DNA from: Hymenobacter sp. DG25B
Lineage (GTDB): Bacteria; Bacteroidota; Bacteroidia; Cytophagales; Hymenobacteraceae
Length of the DNA stretch: 64,000 nt
Reading direction: 5' to 3'
NCBI RefSeq assembly: GCF_000801315.1
Contig: NZ_CP010054.1
Location: forward strand, 620,001 to 684,000
Shown: positions 19,492-27,692 of the stretch, in pieces
Position numbering within the stretch: the stretch's first letter is position 1
How the letters are laid out: the number at the start of each line of letters is the position of its first letter
Notes under the pieces: model-generated
Database searches by the model: none
Seen by the model: only the letters and a program-made list of their open reading frames with translations
What the model was told of the DNA's origin: nothing
Made by a program: the position numbers and the translations under genes

Positions 19492-19839
19492 ATGACTACT
19501 CCCGCCAGCCCCTCCGCTTCCTCTTCTCAGGTCCTTCCTGCTTCCACGTCCTGTGCCGAAGTTATTCCGCCCCAGACTATCAGCGCGCTGGCCATTGGCG
19601 CCCGGGCCACCGGGGTAGAGGCCATTGGGGCCCGCAGTATGGGCGCTCTGGCCCTGGGCGCCATGGCGTTTGGGGCTGTAGCCATTGGGGCGCTGGCTAT
19701 TGGCCGGCTGGCGGTACGTCGCCTGTCGGTGCGCGCATCCCGGCTGGGGCACGTGGAAGTAGAGCATCTAACCATTAAGCGCCTGCAGGTGGGTGAGCTG
19801 CTGGTAACCGGGCAAGTTAGTATGCCATCGGGCCGCTGA
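19492..19839 (+). CDS. Five-residue-repeat protein (AxAxG type)
   Basis: A 115-aa protein. After a Ser/Pro-rich start, residues 32 to 106 form fifteen consecutive five-residue units: ALAIG, ARATG, VEAIG, ARSMG, ALALG, AMAFG, AVAIG, ALAIG, then RLAVR, RLSVR, ASRLG, HVEVE, HLTIK, RLQVG, ELLVT. Positions 2 and 4 are mostly hydrophobic, and position 5 is Gly in the first half. The strict period of five suggests a solenoid like the pentapeptide-repeat quadrilateral helix, although the repeat is not the usual A(D/N)LxX. The first half is hydrophobic enough to suit a membrane, and the second is charged. Function unknown. Confidence 0.7.
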   Translation: MTTPASPSASSSQVLPASTSCAEVIPPQTISALAIGARATGVEAIGARSMGALALGAMAFGAVAIGALAIGRLAVRRLSVRASRLGHVEVEHLTIKRLQVGELLVTGQVSMPSGR

Positions 19840-19860
19840 GCTATTAGCTGCTTTAAACAA

Positions 19861-19890
19861 AAAGCCCGGCTGCGTGGGCAACCGGGCTTT
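19861..19890. terminator. Bidirectional terminator before queA
   Basis: Stem AAAGCCCGG / CCGGGCTTT between the repeat-protein gene (+) and queA (-), which converge here. Confidence 0.82.
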
Positions 19891-19912
19891 CAGTATTAGT
19901 CCAATTAAGAGA

Positions 19913-20962
19913 CTACAGAATCAGCATGGCGTCGCCGTAGCTGAAGAACTTGTATTTCTCTTTGATAGCCGTTTGATACGCCTCAATGAGCAGGTCGTAG
20001 CCGGCAAAGGCGGCGGCCAGCATCATCAGCGTGCTTTCCGGAGTATGGAAGTTGGTTAGCAGGCAGTTGGCAATTTTAAAATCGTACGGAGGGAAGATAA
20101 ACTTGTCCGTCCAACCCTCCGTCGCCTTCAGGCGGGAATTGGCCGATACCGACGACTCCATAGCCCGCATAGAGGTGGTGCCCACGGCACACACCCGCTT
20201 TTTGCGGTCCAGGGCGCGGTTTACGATGGCCGCCGTTTCGGAGGGAACTACAAAGTTCTCCGAGTCCATTTTATGCTTGGTCAGGTCTTCCACATCCACG
20301 GCCCGGAACGTGCCCAGACCTACGTGCATGGTAACCGCCGCTACCTCTACGCCTTTAATTTCCAGGCGCTTCATTACCTCGCGGGTGAAGTGCAGACCGG
20401 CCGAGGGCGCGGCCACGGCACCCGTGTGCTTGGCGTAAATGGTCTGGTAACGCTCTTTATCGGCTGGCTCGGCCTCGCGGGTGATGGACTCCCGGGGGAG
20501 GGGCGTTTCGCCTAAATCGTGCAGGGCTTTGTAAAACTCCTCGTCGGTACCATCAAACAGGAACTTGATGGTGCGGCCGCGCGAGGTGGTGTTGTCAATA
20601 ACTTCCGCCACCATGTCCGACTCGCCGAAGTAGAGCTTGTTGCCCACCCGGATTTTACGGGCCGGGTCTACCAGCACATCCCACAGGTGAATTTCCTTGT
20701 TCAGCTCACGCAGCAGGAATACTTCAATCTTGGCGCCGGTCTTTTCCTTGTTGCCGTAGAGACGAGCCGGAAACACTTTCGTGTCATTGACCACAAATAC
20801 GTCGCCTTCGTCGAAGTATTCAATGATGTCTTTGAACACCCGGTGCTCAATTTTGCCACTATCACGGTGCAAAACCATCAGCCGAGATTCGTCACGCGTT
20901 TTGGCGGGGTGCTGTGCTACCAGATTTTCGGGCAGGTCAAATTTGAACTCGGATAGTTTCAT
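19913..20962 (-). CDS. queA: S-adenosylmethionine:tRNA ribosyltransferase-isomerase
   Basis: A 349-aa QueA that transfers the ribosyl part of SAM to preQ1 in tRNA, making epoxyqueuosine. Diagnostic stretches are [20 protein letters not shown] at the N-terminus, [13 protein letters not shown] near 60, the [13 protein letters not shown] block near 180, and [20 protein letters not shown] near 310. The length is typical. It is a single gene divergent from the ABC permease at 21104. The ATG at 20962 fits the conserved N-terminus. Confidence 0.97.
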   Translation of the reverse strand: MKLSEFKFDLPENLVAQHPAKTRDESRLMVLHRDSGKIEHRVFKDIIEYFDEGDVFVVNDTKVFPARLYGNKEKTGAKIEVFLLRELNKEIHLWDVLVDPARKIRVGNKLYFGESDMVAEVIDNTTSRGRTIKFLFDGTDEEFYKALHDLGETPLPRESITREAEPADKERYQTIYAKHTGAVAAPSAGLHFTREVMKRLEIKGVEVAAVTMHVGLGTFRAVDVEDLTKHKMDSENFVVPSETAAIVNRALDRKKRVCAVGTTSMRAMESSVSANSRLKATEGWTDKFIFPPYDFKIANCLLTNFHTPESTLMMLAAAFAGYDLLIEAYQTAIKEKYKFFSYGDAMLIL

Positions 20963-21103
20963 GGGCCAGAAAGGGCAATAGTAGGGGAACCTAACGAAAA
21001 ATTTGAGGGCACGAAAGTACGTACAATGGCTGGATTAATTGTTACTTTCCGGCCGAAATCTGGTAATTGCCCGTATTGGGCTCCGCCCTCAACCTCGCTC
21101 CCT

Positions 21104-22363
21104 ATGAAAGCCCTGCGTCTGACTCTTGAGAGCTTCCGGTTTGCATGGCAGGCATTGAAGTCAAACCTGTTGCGCACCATTTTGTCCTTGCTGGGCGTCA
21201 CGGTGGGCATCTTCGCCATTATTGCCGTGTTTGCCGTGGTGGATTCCCTGGAGGCCAACGTGCGCCAGAGCATGAGCTTTGTGGGCGACAAGGTGATTTA
21301 CGTGGCCAAGTGGCCCTGGGCTTTCGGCGGAAATTACCCCTGGTGGAAATACTTCAACCGGCCGGTGCCTACGGTGCGCGAATACCGCCTGCTGGAAGAA
21401 ACCCTCAGCAGCAACAATAAAGGGGTGGCCATCTTCGCCGCCACTGGCGGCAACACGCTCAAAGCCGGCAATAACAGCCTCGCAGACTGTGCCCTGCAGG
21501 GCGTGAGCTATGCCTATCGGGTGGTATCGGATGTGCCGATTACAGAAGGGCGCTATTTCACGGCTCAGGAAATTGAGGCGGCGCGCCCGGTCGCCATCAT
21601 TGGCTATGATATTGCTACCGGCTTGTTTCCCGGCCGCTCGGCCGTGGGGCAGGAGTTTAAGGCCAAGGGCCTGCGGTTTGTGGTGATTGGGGTGATGCAG
21701 AAAGAAGGCAAAAAGCTGCTGGATACCCCCAGCAACGATACGAATTGCCTGATTCCTTTCGGGGCCTTCAGCAAAATGTTTGCCCTGAGTACGGGCGGCA
21801 TGAGTGGCGTAACGCCCACCATTGCCGTGAAAGGCACGGATACCGATACCGGGCTGCTGGACCTGGAGGCCGAGCTGCAGGGAACCATGCGCAACATCCG
21901 AGGCCTGAAGCCCAAGGAGGAAGACAACTTTGCCCTGAACCGCCCCGAAATGCTGGCCAACGCCATTACCTCCCTCTTTTCCGTTATTGGCATTGCCGGG
22001 GCCGTTATCGGCTCCTTTGCCATTCTGGTGGGCGGTTTTGGCATTGCCAACATCATGTTTGTATCGGTAAAAGAGCGCACCAATATCATCGGTATTCAAA
22101 AGTCGCTGGGGGCCAAAAACTACTTTATCCTGTTTCAGTTTCTGTTTGAAGCCGTTTTCCTGTGCCTGATTGGCGGCGCCGCCGGCATTCTGCTGGTGTG
22201 GCTGATTACCCTGATTCCGCAGGATGCTATGCCGCTGTTTCTCTCGGCCGGCAACATTACCCTGGGCCTCACCATATCCGTGGTAATTGGCATGCTGGCC
22301 GGTATTGTTCCGGCGGTGCTGGCTGCCAATCTGGACCCCGTGCTGGCCATCCGGGCCAAGTAG
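21104..22363 (+). CDS. MacB-like ABC transporter permease
   Basis: A 419-aa permease of the FtsX/MacB type. The N-terminal helix (LRTILSLLGVTVGIFAIIAVFAVVD) is followed by a large periplasmic domain (about 50-280). Three C-terminal helices follow, the first containing GSFAILVGGFGIANIMFVSV and then the conserved cytosolic motif KERTNIIGIQKSLGAK. The gene uses the ATG at 21104; an earlier in-frame start at 21026 would add 26 unrelated residues. No ABC ATPase is next to it, so it must pair with one encoded elsewhere. Such permeases drive export or mechanotransmission rather than uptake. Confidence 0.92.
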   Translation: MKALRLTLESFRFAWQALKSNLLRTILSLLGVTVGIFAIIAVFAVVDSLEANVRQSMSFVGDKVIYVAKWPWAFGGNYPWWKYFNRPVPTVREYRLLEETLSSNNKGVAIFAATGGNTLKAGNNSLADCALQGVSYAYRVVSDVPITEGRYFTAQEIEAARPVAIIGYDIATGLFPGRSAVGQEFKAKGLRFVVIGVMQKEGKKLLDTPSNDTNCLIPFGAFSKMFALSTGGMSGVTPTIAVKGTDTDTGLLDLEAELQGTMRNIRGLKPKEEDNFALNRPEMLANAITSLFSVIGIAGAVIGSFAILVGGFGIANIMFVSVKERTNIIGIQKSLGAKNYFILFQFLFEAVFLCLIGGAAGILLVWLITLIPQDAMPLFLSAGNITLGLTISVVIGMLAGIVPAVLAANLDPVLAIRAK

Positions 22364-22440
22364 CCCCGCTGGTAACGAAAAGGTAACGGCAGTAGGCCGG
22401 ATGGTGACAAATCGTTAAATTGCGGGTCCGTACTTTGGGT

Positions 22441-22471
22441 CGCCCTGCTTTGCGCAGGGCGTCTTTTTTTT
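22441..22471 (+). terminator. Intrinsic terminator of the permease gene
   Basis: Stem CGCCCTGC / GCAGGGCG with a 5-nt loop and an eight-T tract. Confidence 0.9.
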
Positions 22472-22535
22472 GCCAAACCCACCCTTTATATTCCCCAACG
22501 GCCCGTTTTAAGGCCGTTTTTTACGCCGAGCGAGC

Positions 22536-23399
22536 ATGACGAAACTTAAGAAAACCAGCAAGACCAAACTCTCCGACGAAGCCCTGAATGCCGGCAGCGG
22601 ACAAACCATCAGCCAGCCTAACATCAACGATAATAAGGTAACCAGCATCAGCGAGCTGCGCGAGCAAACGCACGGTGCCCGTACCGTACAACTCGACGAC
22701 GAGCAGCGCATCCGTAAAGCCTTCGTCGACAAAGACTGGAACGAAATTAAGATTGCCGACTCTTGGCAGATCTTCAAGGTGATGGCCGAGTTCGTGGAGG
22801 GCTTCGAGAAGATGACCAAAATCGGCCCGTGCGTATCTATCTTCGGCTCGGCGCGCACCAAGCCCGATAACCCTTACTATCAGATGGCCGAGGAAATTGC
22901 GGCCAAGCTGGTGCGCCACGGCTACGGCGTTATCACGGGTGGTGGCCCCGGCATTATGGAAGCCGGCAACAAAGGCGCCCGCTCCGAGGGTGGCCGCTCC
23001 GTGGGCCTCAACATTGAGCTGCCCTTCGAGCAGTTCCACAACATCTACATCGACCCCGATAAGGTTATCAACTTCGATTACTTCTTCGTGCGCAAGGTGA
23101 TGTTTGTGAAGTACGCGCAGGGCTTTATTGGCATGCCCGGCGGCTTTGGCACCCTGGACGAGCTGTTTGAAGCCATTACTCTCATCCAAACCAAGAAAAT
23201 TGGCCGCTTCCCCATTGTTTTGGTGGGTTCGGCTTACTGGAATGGCTTGTTTAAGTGGATTGAGGACGTGATGCTGCACGAGGAAAGCAACATCTCCGCC
23301 GAAGACATGCACTTGGTGCAGATTGTGGACGATGCCGAATCGGCGGTGAAAATCATCGACGAATTCTACAGCCGCTACCTGCTCTCGCCAAACTTCTAA
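22536..23399 (+). CDS. LOG-family nucleotide 5'-monophosphate phosphoribohydrolase
   Basis: A 287-aa protein of the TIGR00730/LOG family, which cleaves nucleoside 5'-monophosphates (cytokinin-type in plants, AMP or purine monophosphates in bacteria) into base and ribose 5-phosphate. The signature PGGFGTLDELFE is present near residue 205 and GGGPGIMEAGNKGA near 130. An N-terminal extension of about 85 residues, charged and Ser/Thr/Lys-rich at the start, precedes the Rossmann core (SIFGSARTKPDNPYY). This long form is typical of Bacteroidota. It stands alone with its own terminator. Confidence 0.9.
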   Translation: MTKLKKTSKTKLSDEALNAGSGQTISQPNINDNKVTSISELREQTHGARTVQLDDEQRIRKAFVDKDWNEIKIADSWQIFKVMAEFVEGFEKMTKIGPCVSIFGSARTKPDNPYYQMAEEIAAKLVRHGYGVITGGGPGIMEAGNKGARSEGGRSVGLNIELPFEQFHNIYIDPDKVINFDYFFVRKVMFVKYAQGFIGMPGGFGTLDELFEAITLIQTKKIGRFPIVLVGSAYWNGLFKWIEDVMLHEESNISAEDMHLVQIVDDAESAVKIIDEFYSRYLLSPNF

Positions 23400-23420
23400 C
23401 GGCCCGGGTAGCTGCCTTGC

Positions 23421-23450
23421 AAAAAGCCGCTTCTTCGGGAGCGGCTTTTT
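23421..23450 (+). terminator. Intrinsic terminator of the LOG gene
   Basis: Stem AAAAAGCCGCT / AGCGGCTTTTT with an 8-nt loop, directly after the stop codon. Confidence 0.88.
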
Positions 23451-23490
23451 TCATGTATACCTTGCGGCTGTCTTACTTCTGCTAAACTCC

Positions 23491-24678
23491 GTGCAAGCCA
23501 AAGAATCTGCGCCATCTGCTTCCTATGATTACCTGCTGGCAGGCGGTGGCGCAGCCGGCCTGAGCCTGCTCTACCACCTGCTGCAGGAGCCCCGGCTAGC
23601 TGACAAGAGGATTCTTCTGATTGAGCCCGAGCGCAAAGACCAAAACGACCGAACCTGGTCGTTCTGGGCCGATGCCCCCACGCTTTTTGATGACGTAGTG
23701 GCCCACGAATGGGCCCAGCTGGCCTTCCGCAGCCCCGGGTTTGAGCAGGTATTCCCCTTGCAGCGGCACCGCTACAAAATGATTCGGGGGCTGGACTTCT
23801 ACCGCTTCGTGAAGGCCGCCGTGGCCGCGGCCCCGCAGGTAACGTGGGTAACCGGCACAGTAGAGCGGCTGGAAGAAGCCGCAGGCGGCGTGGTAGCGCA
23901 TACCAGTGCCGGCACCTTCTCCGCGCGCTACGCCTTCGATAGCCGCCCCCCACAGCTGCAAAAACGGCCCCATAAGCATCGTTACCTCCTGCAGCACTTT
24001 GTGGGCTGGGAAGTAGAAACCGAACAGGACGCCTTTGATCCGGCCACGGTGGAGTTTATGGACTTCCGCGGGGCGCAGCAGCAGGAAGCGCGGTTTATGT
24101 ACGTGCTGCCCTTCAGTAAGCGCCGGGCCCTGGTAGAGTACACCCTGTTTTCAGCGAAAATACTGCCCAAAGTGCAGTATGAAGCCGAAATCAAAGCGTA
24201 TCTGCACACGCTGGGCGTGGAAAAGTATCGGATAGAAGCTGAGGAAGTAGGCGCTATACCCATGACGGACCACCCGCTCCCGGCCGTGCAGAGTCCACAT
24301 ATCATCAACATTGGTACCCGGGGCGGCCGCGCCAAGCCCAGCACCGGCTATGCGTTTAAGCGCATTCAGCAGCAGTCGGCGCGGCTGGTGGCGGCGCTGG
24401 CCACTACCAGCCACCCTCCCCAGGACCCCACCGGCGACCAATGGCAGTTCCGGCTCTTCGATACCCTGCTACTGGATGCCATGCAGCGCCGCGGCGAAAA
24501 AACCCGCGACATCTTCGCGCAGCTGTTTCAGCGCAACCCGGTGGAGCGCATCTTTGATTTTCTGGATGAGCGCACCACGCCCTGGCAGAACCTGCAGGTA
24601 ATGAATTCGGTATCGCCGTGGCCCTTCCTGCGCTCCATCTGGCAGGTGCTGCGCGGCCAGCCGGGACAGCGGGGCTAA
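23491..24678 (+). CDS. crtY: Lycopene beta-cyclase
   Basis: A 395-aa lycopene cyclase of the CrtY type, which forms the beta-ionone rings of carotenoids. The dinucleotide-binding loop is DYLLAGGGAAGLSL near residue 13. DRTWSFW (near 53), VEFMDFRG (near 186), MTDHPLP (near 255) and GTRGGRAKPSTGYAF (near 272) are the cyclase signatures. The start is GTG at 23491; no ATG lies between the LOG terminator and the conserved N-terminus. It is not in a carotenoid cluster here. Hymenobacter-like bacteria are typically red or pink from carotenoids, which fits. Confidence 0.95.
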   Translation: MQAKESAPSASYDYLLAGGGAAGLSLLYHLLQEPRLADKRILLIEPERKDQNDRTWSFWADAPTLFDDVVAHEWAQLAFRSPGFEQVFPLQRHRYKMIRGLDFYRFVKAAVAAAPQVTWVTGTVERLEEAAGGVVAHTSAGTFSARYAFDSRPPQLQKRPHKHRYLLQHFVGWEVETEQDAFDPATVEFMDFRGAQQQEARFMYVLPFSKRRALVEYTLFSAKILPKVQYEAEIKAYLHTLGVEKYRIEAEEVGAIPMTDHPLPAVQSPHIINIGTRGGRAKPSTGYAFKRIQQQSARLVAALATTSHPPQDPTGDQWQFRLFDTLLLDAMQRRGEKTRDIFAQLFQRNPVERIFDFLDERTTPWQNLQVMNSVSPWPFLRSIWQVLRGQPGQRG

Positions 24679-24712
24679 GTAAATCAGATAAGTAAATTAT
24701 CTAAGATCTATC

Positions 24713-24813
24713 TGTCATCCTGAGCTTTGCGAAGGACCTTCTCACGGCTGAACGCCAAGCGTAACAACGGCTCGTGCTAGCGTGAAAAGGTCCTTCGCAA
24801 GCTCAGGATGACA
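24713..24813. repeat. Hairpin repeat family A, copy 1
   Basis: An imperfect palindrome of about 101 bp. The left arm TGTCATCCTGAGC..GCGAAGGACCTT pairs with the right arm AAGGTCCTTCGC..GCTCAGGATGACA, and a shorter inner stem uses CTCACG / CGTGA. The loop contains a 20-bp segment (reverse complement TAGCACGAGCCGTTGTTACG) that recurs with one change in the copy at 44647-44745, in opposite orientation. It fills the gap between crtY (+) and the ABC ATPase gene (-), and could also act as a terminator for both. Confidence 0.9.
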
Positions 24814-24842
24814 AAAGATTATTGGGGAAGTTATCAGGAAGC

Positions 24843-25616
24843 CTATGGTCTTACTTCCAGGCTCTCTTCACTCTCCAAATAAGCCCGCTCGGTTTGCACG
24901 GCTGCTGCCGATAGGGGCAGCAACCGGGGCTGAGGGCGGGACAGATTTAGCAGATAACCGGGCAGGGCGGCAAGGTTATCCAGATCGTGGGTGATGCAAA
25001 GGATGGTTTTGCCTTCTTGCTGCACCCAGCTCGCTAGCAAGTCAAATACCCGGCGGCGGTAGTACACGTCCAGCTGTTGGGTGGGCTCATCCAAGAGGTA
25101 CAGGCCGGCATCCTGCAGGCTGAGCTGGGCTAACCACACCAGCTGCTGCTCGCCGCCGCTGAGCTGGGTAAAGTCGCGGGGCAGGAGGTGGGCGGCGCCT
25201 ACGCGGGCCAGGGCCTGCTCGGCCAGGGCGTAGTCGGTGGGGGAGTAGCTGCTCAGGAAGCGGTGGTGACGGTAGCGGCCCATGACCACTAGCTCGCGCA
25301 CCGCAATAGGAAACGAAACGGAGCTGCGCTGGGGCAGGTGGGCCAGTAAGCCTTCTGCCGCCGGCCGGCGAATGGTGCGCAGGTCGTGGCCAGCTACGTG
25401 TACGGTGCCCTCGTAGGGTATTTGCCCCGTCAGGGCCCGGAACAAGGTGGTTTTGCCGCAGCCGTTGTGCCCGATGATGGCTACGAAGGCGGGCTCAGGC
25501 ACATACAAAAAAAGGTTGCGGAGTAGCACGCGCTGTGCATACCCCGCAACCAGATTTTCCACGCGCAGCGTGGCAGATGGTGTGTTGTTGTGGATGAGTG
25601 GTTGGTTGTTCAACAA
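24843..25616 (-). CDS. ABC transporter ATPase, FecE/HmuV-like
   Basis: A 257-aa ATPase with Walker A GHNGCGKTT, Q-loop HLPQRS, signature LSGGEQQLVWLAQLSL, Walker B LYLLDEP and switch histidine CITHD. The segment FPIAVRELVVMGRYRH is typical of ATPases for siderophore, haem or cobalamin importers of the BtuCD class. No permease or binding protein is next to it, so it is an orphan here. The start is a TTG at 25616; no ATG occurs before the first strand (TLRVENLVAGY), so the exact N-terminus is uncertain. Confidence 0.85.
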   Translation of the reverse strand: MLNNQPLIHNNTPSATLRVENLVAGYAQRVLLRNLFLYVPEPAFVAIIGHNGCGKTTLFRALTGQIPYEGTVHVAGHDLRTIRRPAAEGLLAHLPQRSSVSFPIAVRELVVMGRYRHHRFLSSYSPTDYALAEQALARVGAAHLLPRDFTQLSGGEQQLVWLAQLSLQDAGLYLLDEPTQQLDVYYRRRVFDLLASWVQQEGKTILCITHDLDNLAALPGYLLNLSRPQPRLLPLSAAAVQTERAYLESEESLEVRP

Positions 25617-25662
25617 AGCAAAGCCAGTCGGCAGGTGTTCGTCAAACCCTCACCCGCAGCAA

Positions 25663-25884
25663 TTAATACTCGTCTTCGTTGAACATGAAGTCTTCCTTGG
25701 TCGGGTAGTCCGGCCAAACTTCTTCAATGTTCTCGTAAGGCTGACCATCGTCTTCCAGAGCCTGCAGGTTTTCTACAACCTCCATCGGAGCGCCCGAGCG
25801 GATAGAATAGTCAATCAATTCGTCCTTGGTGGCGGGCCAGGGGGCATCTTCCAGATACGAAGCCAATTCCAGCGTCCAGTACAT
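25663..25884 (-). CDS. DUF2795 protein
   Basis: A 73-aa acidic protein starting MYWTLELASYLEDAPWPATKDELIDYSIR. The pattern (x-LxxxLEDAPWPATKxELIxYA-x-R-x-GAP, then VxxNLxxLxD) matches DUF2795, a small domain with a helical bundle fold seen across Bacteroidota and other phyla. C-terminal residues are strongly acidic (FMFNEDEY). Function is unknown. A -7 box lies upstream, so it is transcribed on its own or together with the ABC ATPase gene 46 bp downstream. Confidence 0.88.
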   Translation of the reverse strand: MYWTLELASYLEDAPWPATKDELIDYSIRSGAPMEVVENLQALEDDGQPYENIEEVWPDYPTKEDFMFNEDEY

Positions 25885-25914
25885 AGTCGTGTGTTGCTAC
25901 AGAAAAAAGGTTGG

Positions 25915-25922
25915 CAAAAGTA
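25915..25922 (-). promoter_or_regulatory. -7 box for the DUF2795 gene
   Basis: TACTTTTG on the minus strand matches TAnnTTTG, 30 nt before the ATG. The -33 element is not clear. Confidence 0.55.
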
Positions 25923-26022
25923 GGTGTTCGTCAGTTAAAAACTAACTACTGCTCAGGAAATAACCCAATAACAGCGGTAGATTACTCAACGAGCACAACG
26001 TAAAATAGTGTGCAAGGTTGAA

Positions 26023-27342
26023 CTACGCAACCAAACGCTGGCGCAGAAGTTCAATTAGCTCATTCTTGGTGCGAATTTTTCGCTCAAACGTGCGGATTTT
26101 TCCCTGCAGCATGGTGCGGAACGCTTCGTTGCCGGGCGTGTCGCTGAGCTTGCCCAGGTTTTCTTCCAGCACTTCCTGTTCCTGGCGGTCGTACTTAATA
26201 AAGTCGCGCAGGGCCTGTACGCGCACATTGTATTGCTCTTCGGGCGTGCTGCTGGTATCCAGGCCGTTGGCCTGGCGCTTGCGCACAAAGTGCTCCAGGG
26301 CACTCAGCTCAAATACTTTGTCGCAGGCGGCCAGAAACTGCTCCCATACCCTATCCGATTCTTCGCCGCGCACGGGGCCCACCTTTTTCCAGGCGGCCTG
26401 CAGCTCTTTGGCGCGGGCTACGGCCTCGCCCATGGGGCGCTCCAGCAAGGCCACGGCTTCCCCTACCAAGGCCCGCTTACGGTTCAGGTTTTCATCGGCG
26501 CTGCTGCCGTTGCCGCCCGTAGTGGCCTCAGGGCGTTTGGTGTTAATATGCTCCTTCAGGCGCTCAAAGAAGTGATTGTGCGCCGCCCGGAAGCGCGTCC
26601 AGAGCTCATTGGCCTGCTTGCGGGGCAAGGAGCCATCTACTTCTTTCCAGTCCTGCTGCAGCTGTTTGAGCTTGCGGGTAGTTTCCTCAAACTCCGTGGA
26701 GTTCTTAAGGGCCTCCGACTTATGAATCAGCTCTTTATACTTATCGTAAACGCGGTTGGTCATGGCCTTTTTCTCGGCCTGAAACTGCTTGCGCTTGGCA
26801 AAGAAACCCTCTACGGCATCATGAAAGCGGGCGTCCAGTTCCTCAATAAGCTGTTTCTCCACGGGGCCGGTCTTAATCCAGGCCTGGCGTAGCTCCTTGA
26901 TGGTGTCGGCGGCGCCCTGCCAGTCTACGGTATCGTGCAGCGCCTCTACTTCCTTAATCAGATTGATCTTGGTGGAGAGGTTTTTCTCGCGGTTGCGGGC
27001 TACCAGTACCTTGATGTTCTCCTCAGCATCGGTCAGGCGGCGGTGCAGGCTCTCAAAGTCGCCCAGGCCGTCGTAAGAGGCTACCTGCTCTTTCAGGTGC
27101 AGGGCTTTCATCAGGAAGGAGCCTTTATTCTCGGCCTCCTCCATTTTGTGGAGCAGGTCGTCTACTTTGGTGCGGAAGGCTTCGAAACGTTGGGCGAAGT
27201 ACGCCAAAGACGCCTCCTCCGATTCTTTTACCTGTCCTACCTGCCGGGCGGGCAGGTTCATGAACGGGTGCAGCCACACCTGGTCGCCCTGGATGTAGCC
27301 ATAACGGCGGGCTTCGGCCAGCAGGTGGTCAGTTGGTTCCAT
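26023..27342 (-). CDS. DUF349-repeat protein
   Basis: A 439-aa helical protein with several DUF349 repeats, each about 70 residues and marked by a W: RQAWIKTGPVEKQ, LQQDWKEVDGSLPRKQANELWTRFRAAHNHFFERL and LQAAWKKVGPVRGEESDRVWEQFLAACDKVFE. The family includes three-helix coiled-coil modules whose function is not settled. The protein has no signal peptide and should be cytosolic. Highly charged with many Glu/Lys pairs. It is divergent from ettA across a 350-bp gap. Confidence 0.93.
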   Translation of the reverse strand: MEPTDHLLAEARRYGYIQGDQVWLHPFMNLPARQVGQVKESEEASLAYFAQRFEAFRTKVDDLLHKMEEAENKGSFLMKALHLKEQVASYDGLGDFESLHRRLTDAEENIKVLVARNREKNLSTKINLIKEVEALHDTVDWQGAADTIKELRQAWIKTGPVEKQLIEELDARFHDAVEGFFAKRKQFQAEKKAMTNRVYDKYKELIHKSEALKNSTEFEETTRKLKQLQQDWKEVDGSLPRKQANELWTRFRAAHNHFFERLKEHINTKRPEATTGGNGSSADENLNRKRALVGEAVALLERPMGEAVARAKELQAAWKKVGPVRGEESDRVWEQFLAACDKVFELSALEHFVRKRQANGLDTSSTPEEQYNVRVQALRDFIKYDRQEQEVLEENLGKLSDTPGNEAFRTMLQGKIRTFERKIRTKNELIELLRQRLVA

Positions 27343-27692
27343 ACTTAGAATAGCGAGAGCGGCAATAGATGGCCGAACGGGGGTAGGTTAAACAAATTAT
27401 TACAAGTGTACGGCTTGCGGCGCAATTTCGGTATACCCGGGGCTGCTGGTACAGTCATGGGAAAGCCGCCTTGCGCTGCCTACCTTTGGCAGTAAGAAAG
27501 CCCGTTTGGCCGCATCTGCTGCCGCTGGCCACTTCTTCCGGCTACGGTTACCTGACCAACTCGGTTATTCTCAGCTGCTCAACTACGGTAGCTAAGCTGG
27601 GGCGGCGGGTGTACCTTCGCCAGGGCTTGCGCCGCCCGGAGGCGGTAACTGAGCACCTACATAATGCCACGATTTTTTAATTCTTTCTCTGC
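27343..27692. other. Divergent promoter region between DUF349 gene and ettA
   Basis: This 350-bp gap holds a TACCTTTG -7 box on the plus strand at 27481-27488, about 205 nt upstream of the ettA ATG, implying a long leader. A second, weaker box (TACCTTCG at 27612-27619) is nearer. A short open frame at 27471-27680 overlaps the first box and has no protein-like features, so I do not call it. No hairpin repeat or RNA gene was seen. Confidence 0.5.

Noticed and set aside
27471..27680. A 69-codon frame upstream of ettA
   Set aside because: Begins with TTG over a -7 box and has no protein-like pattern.
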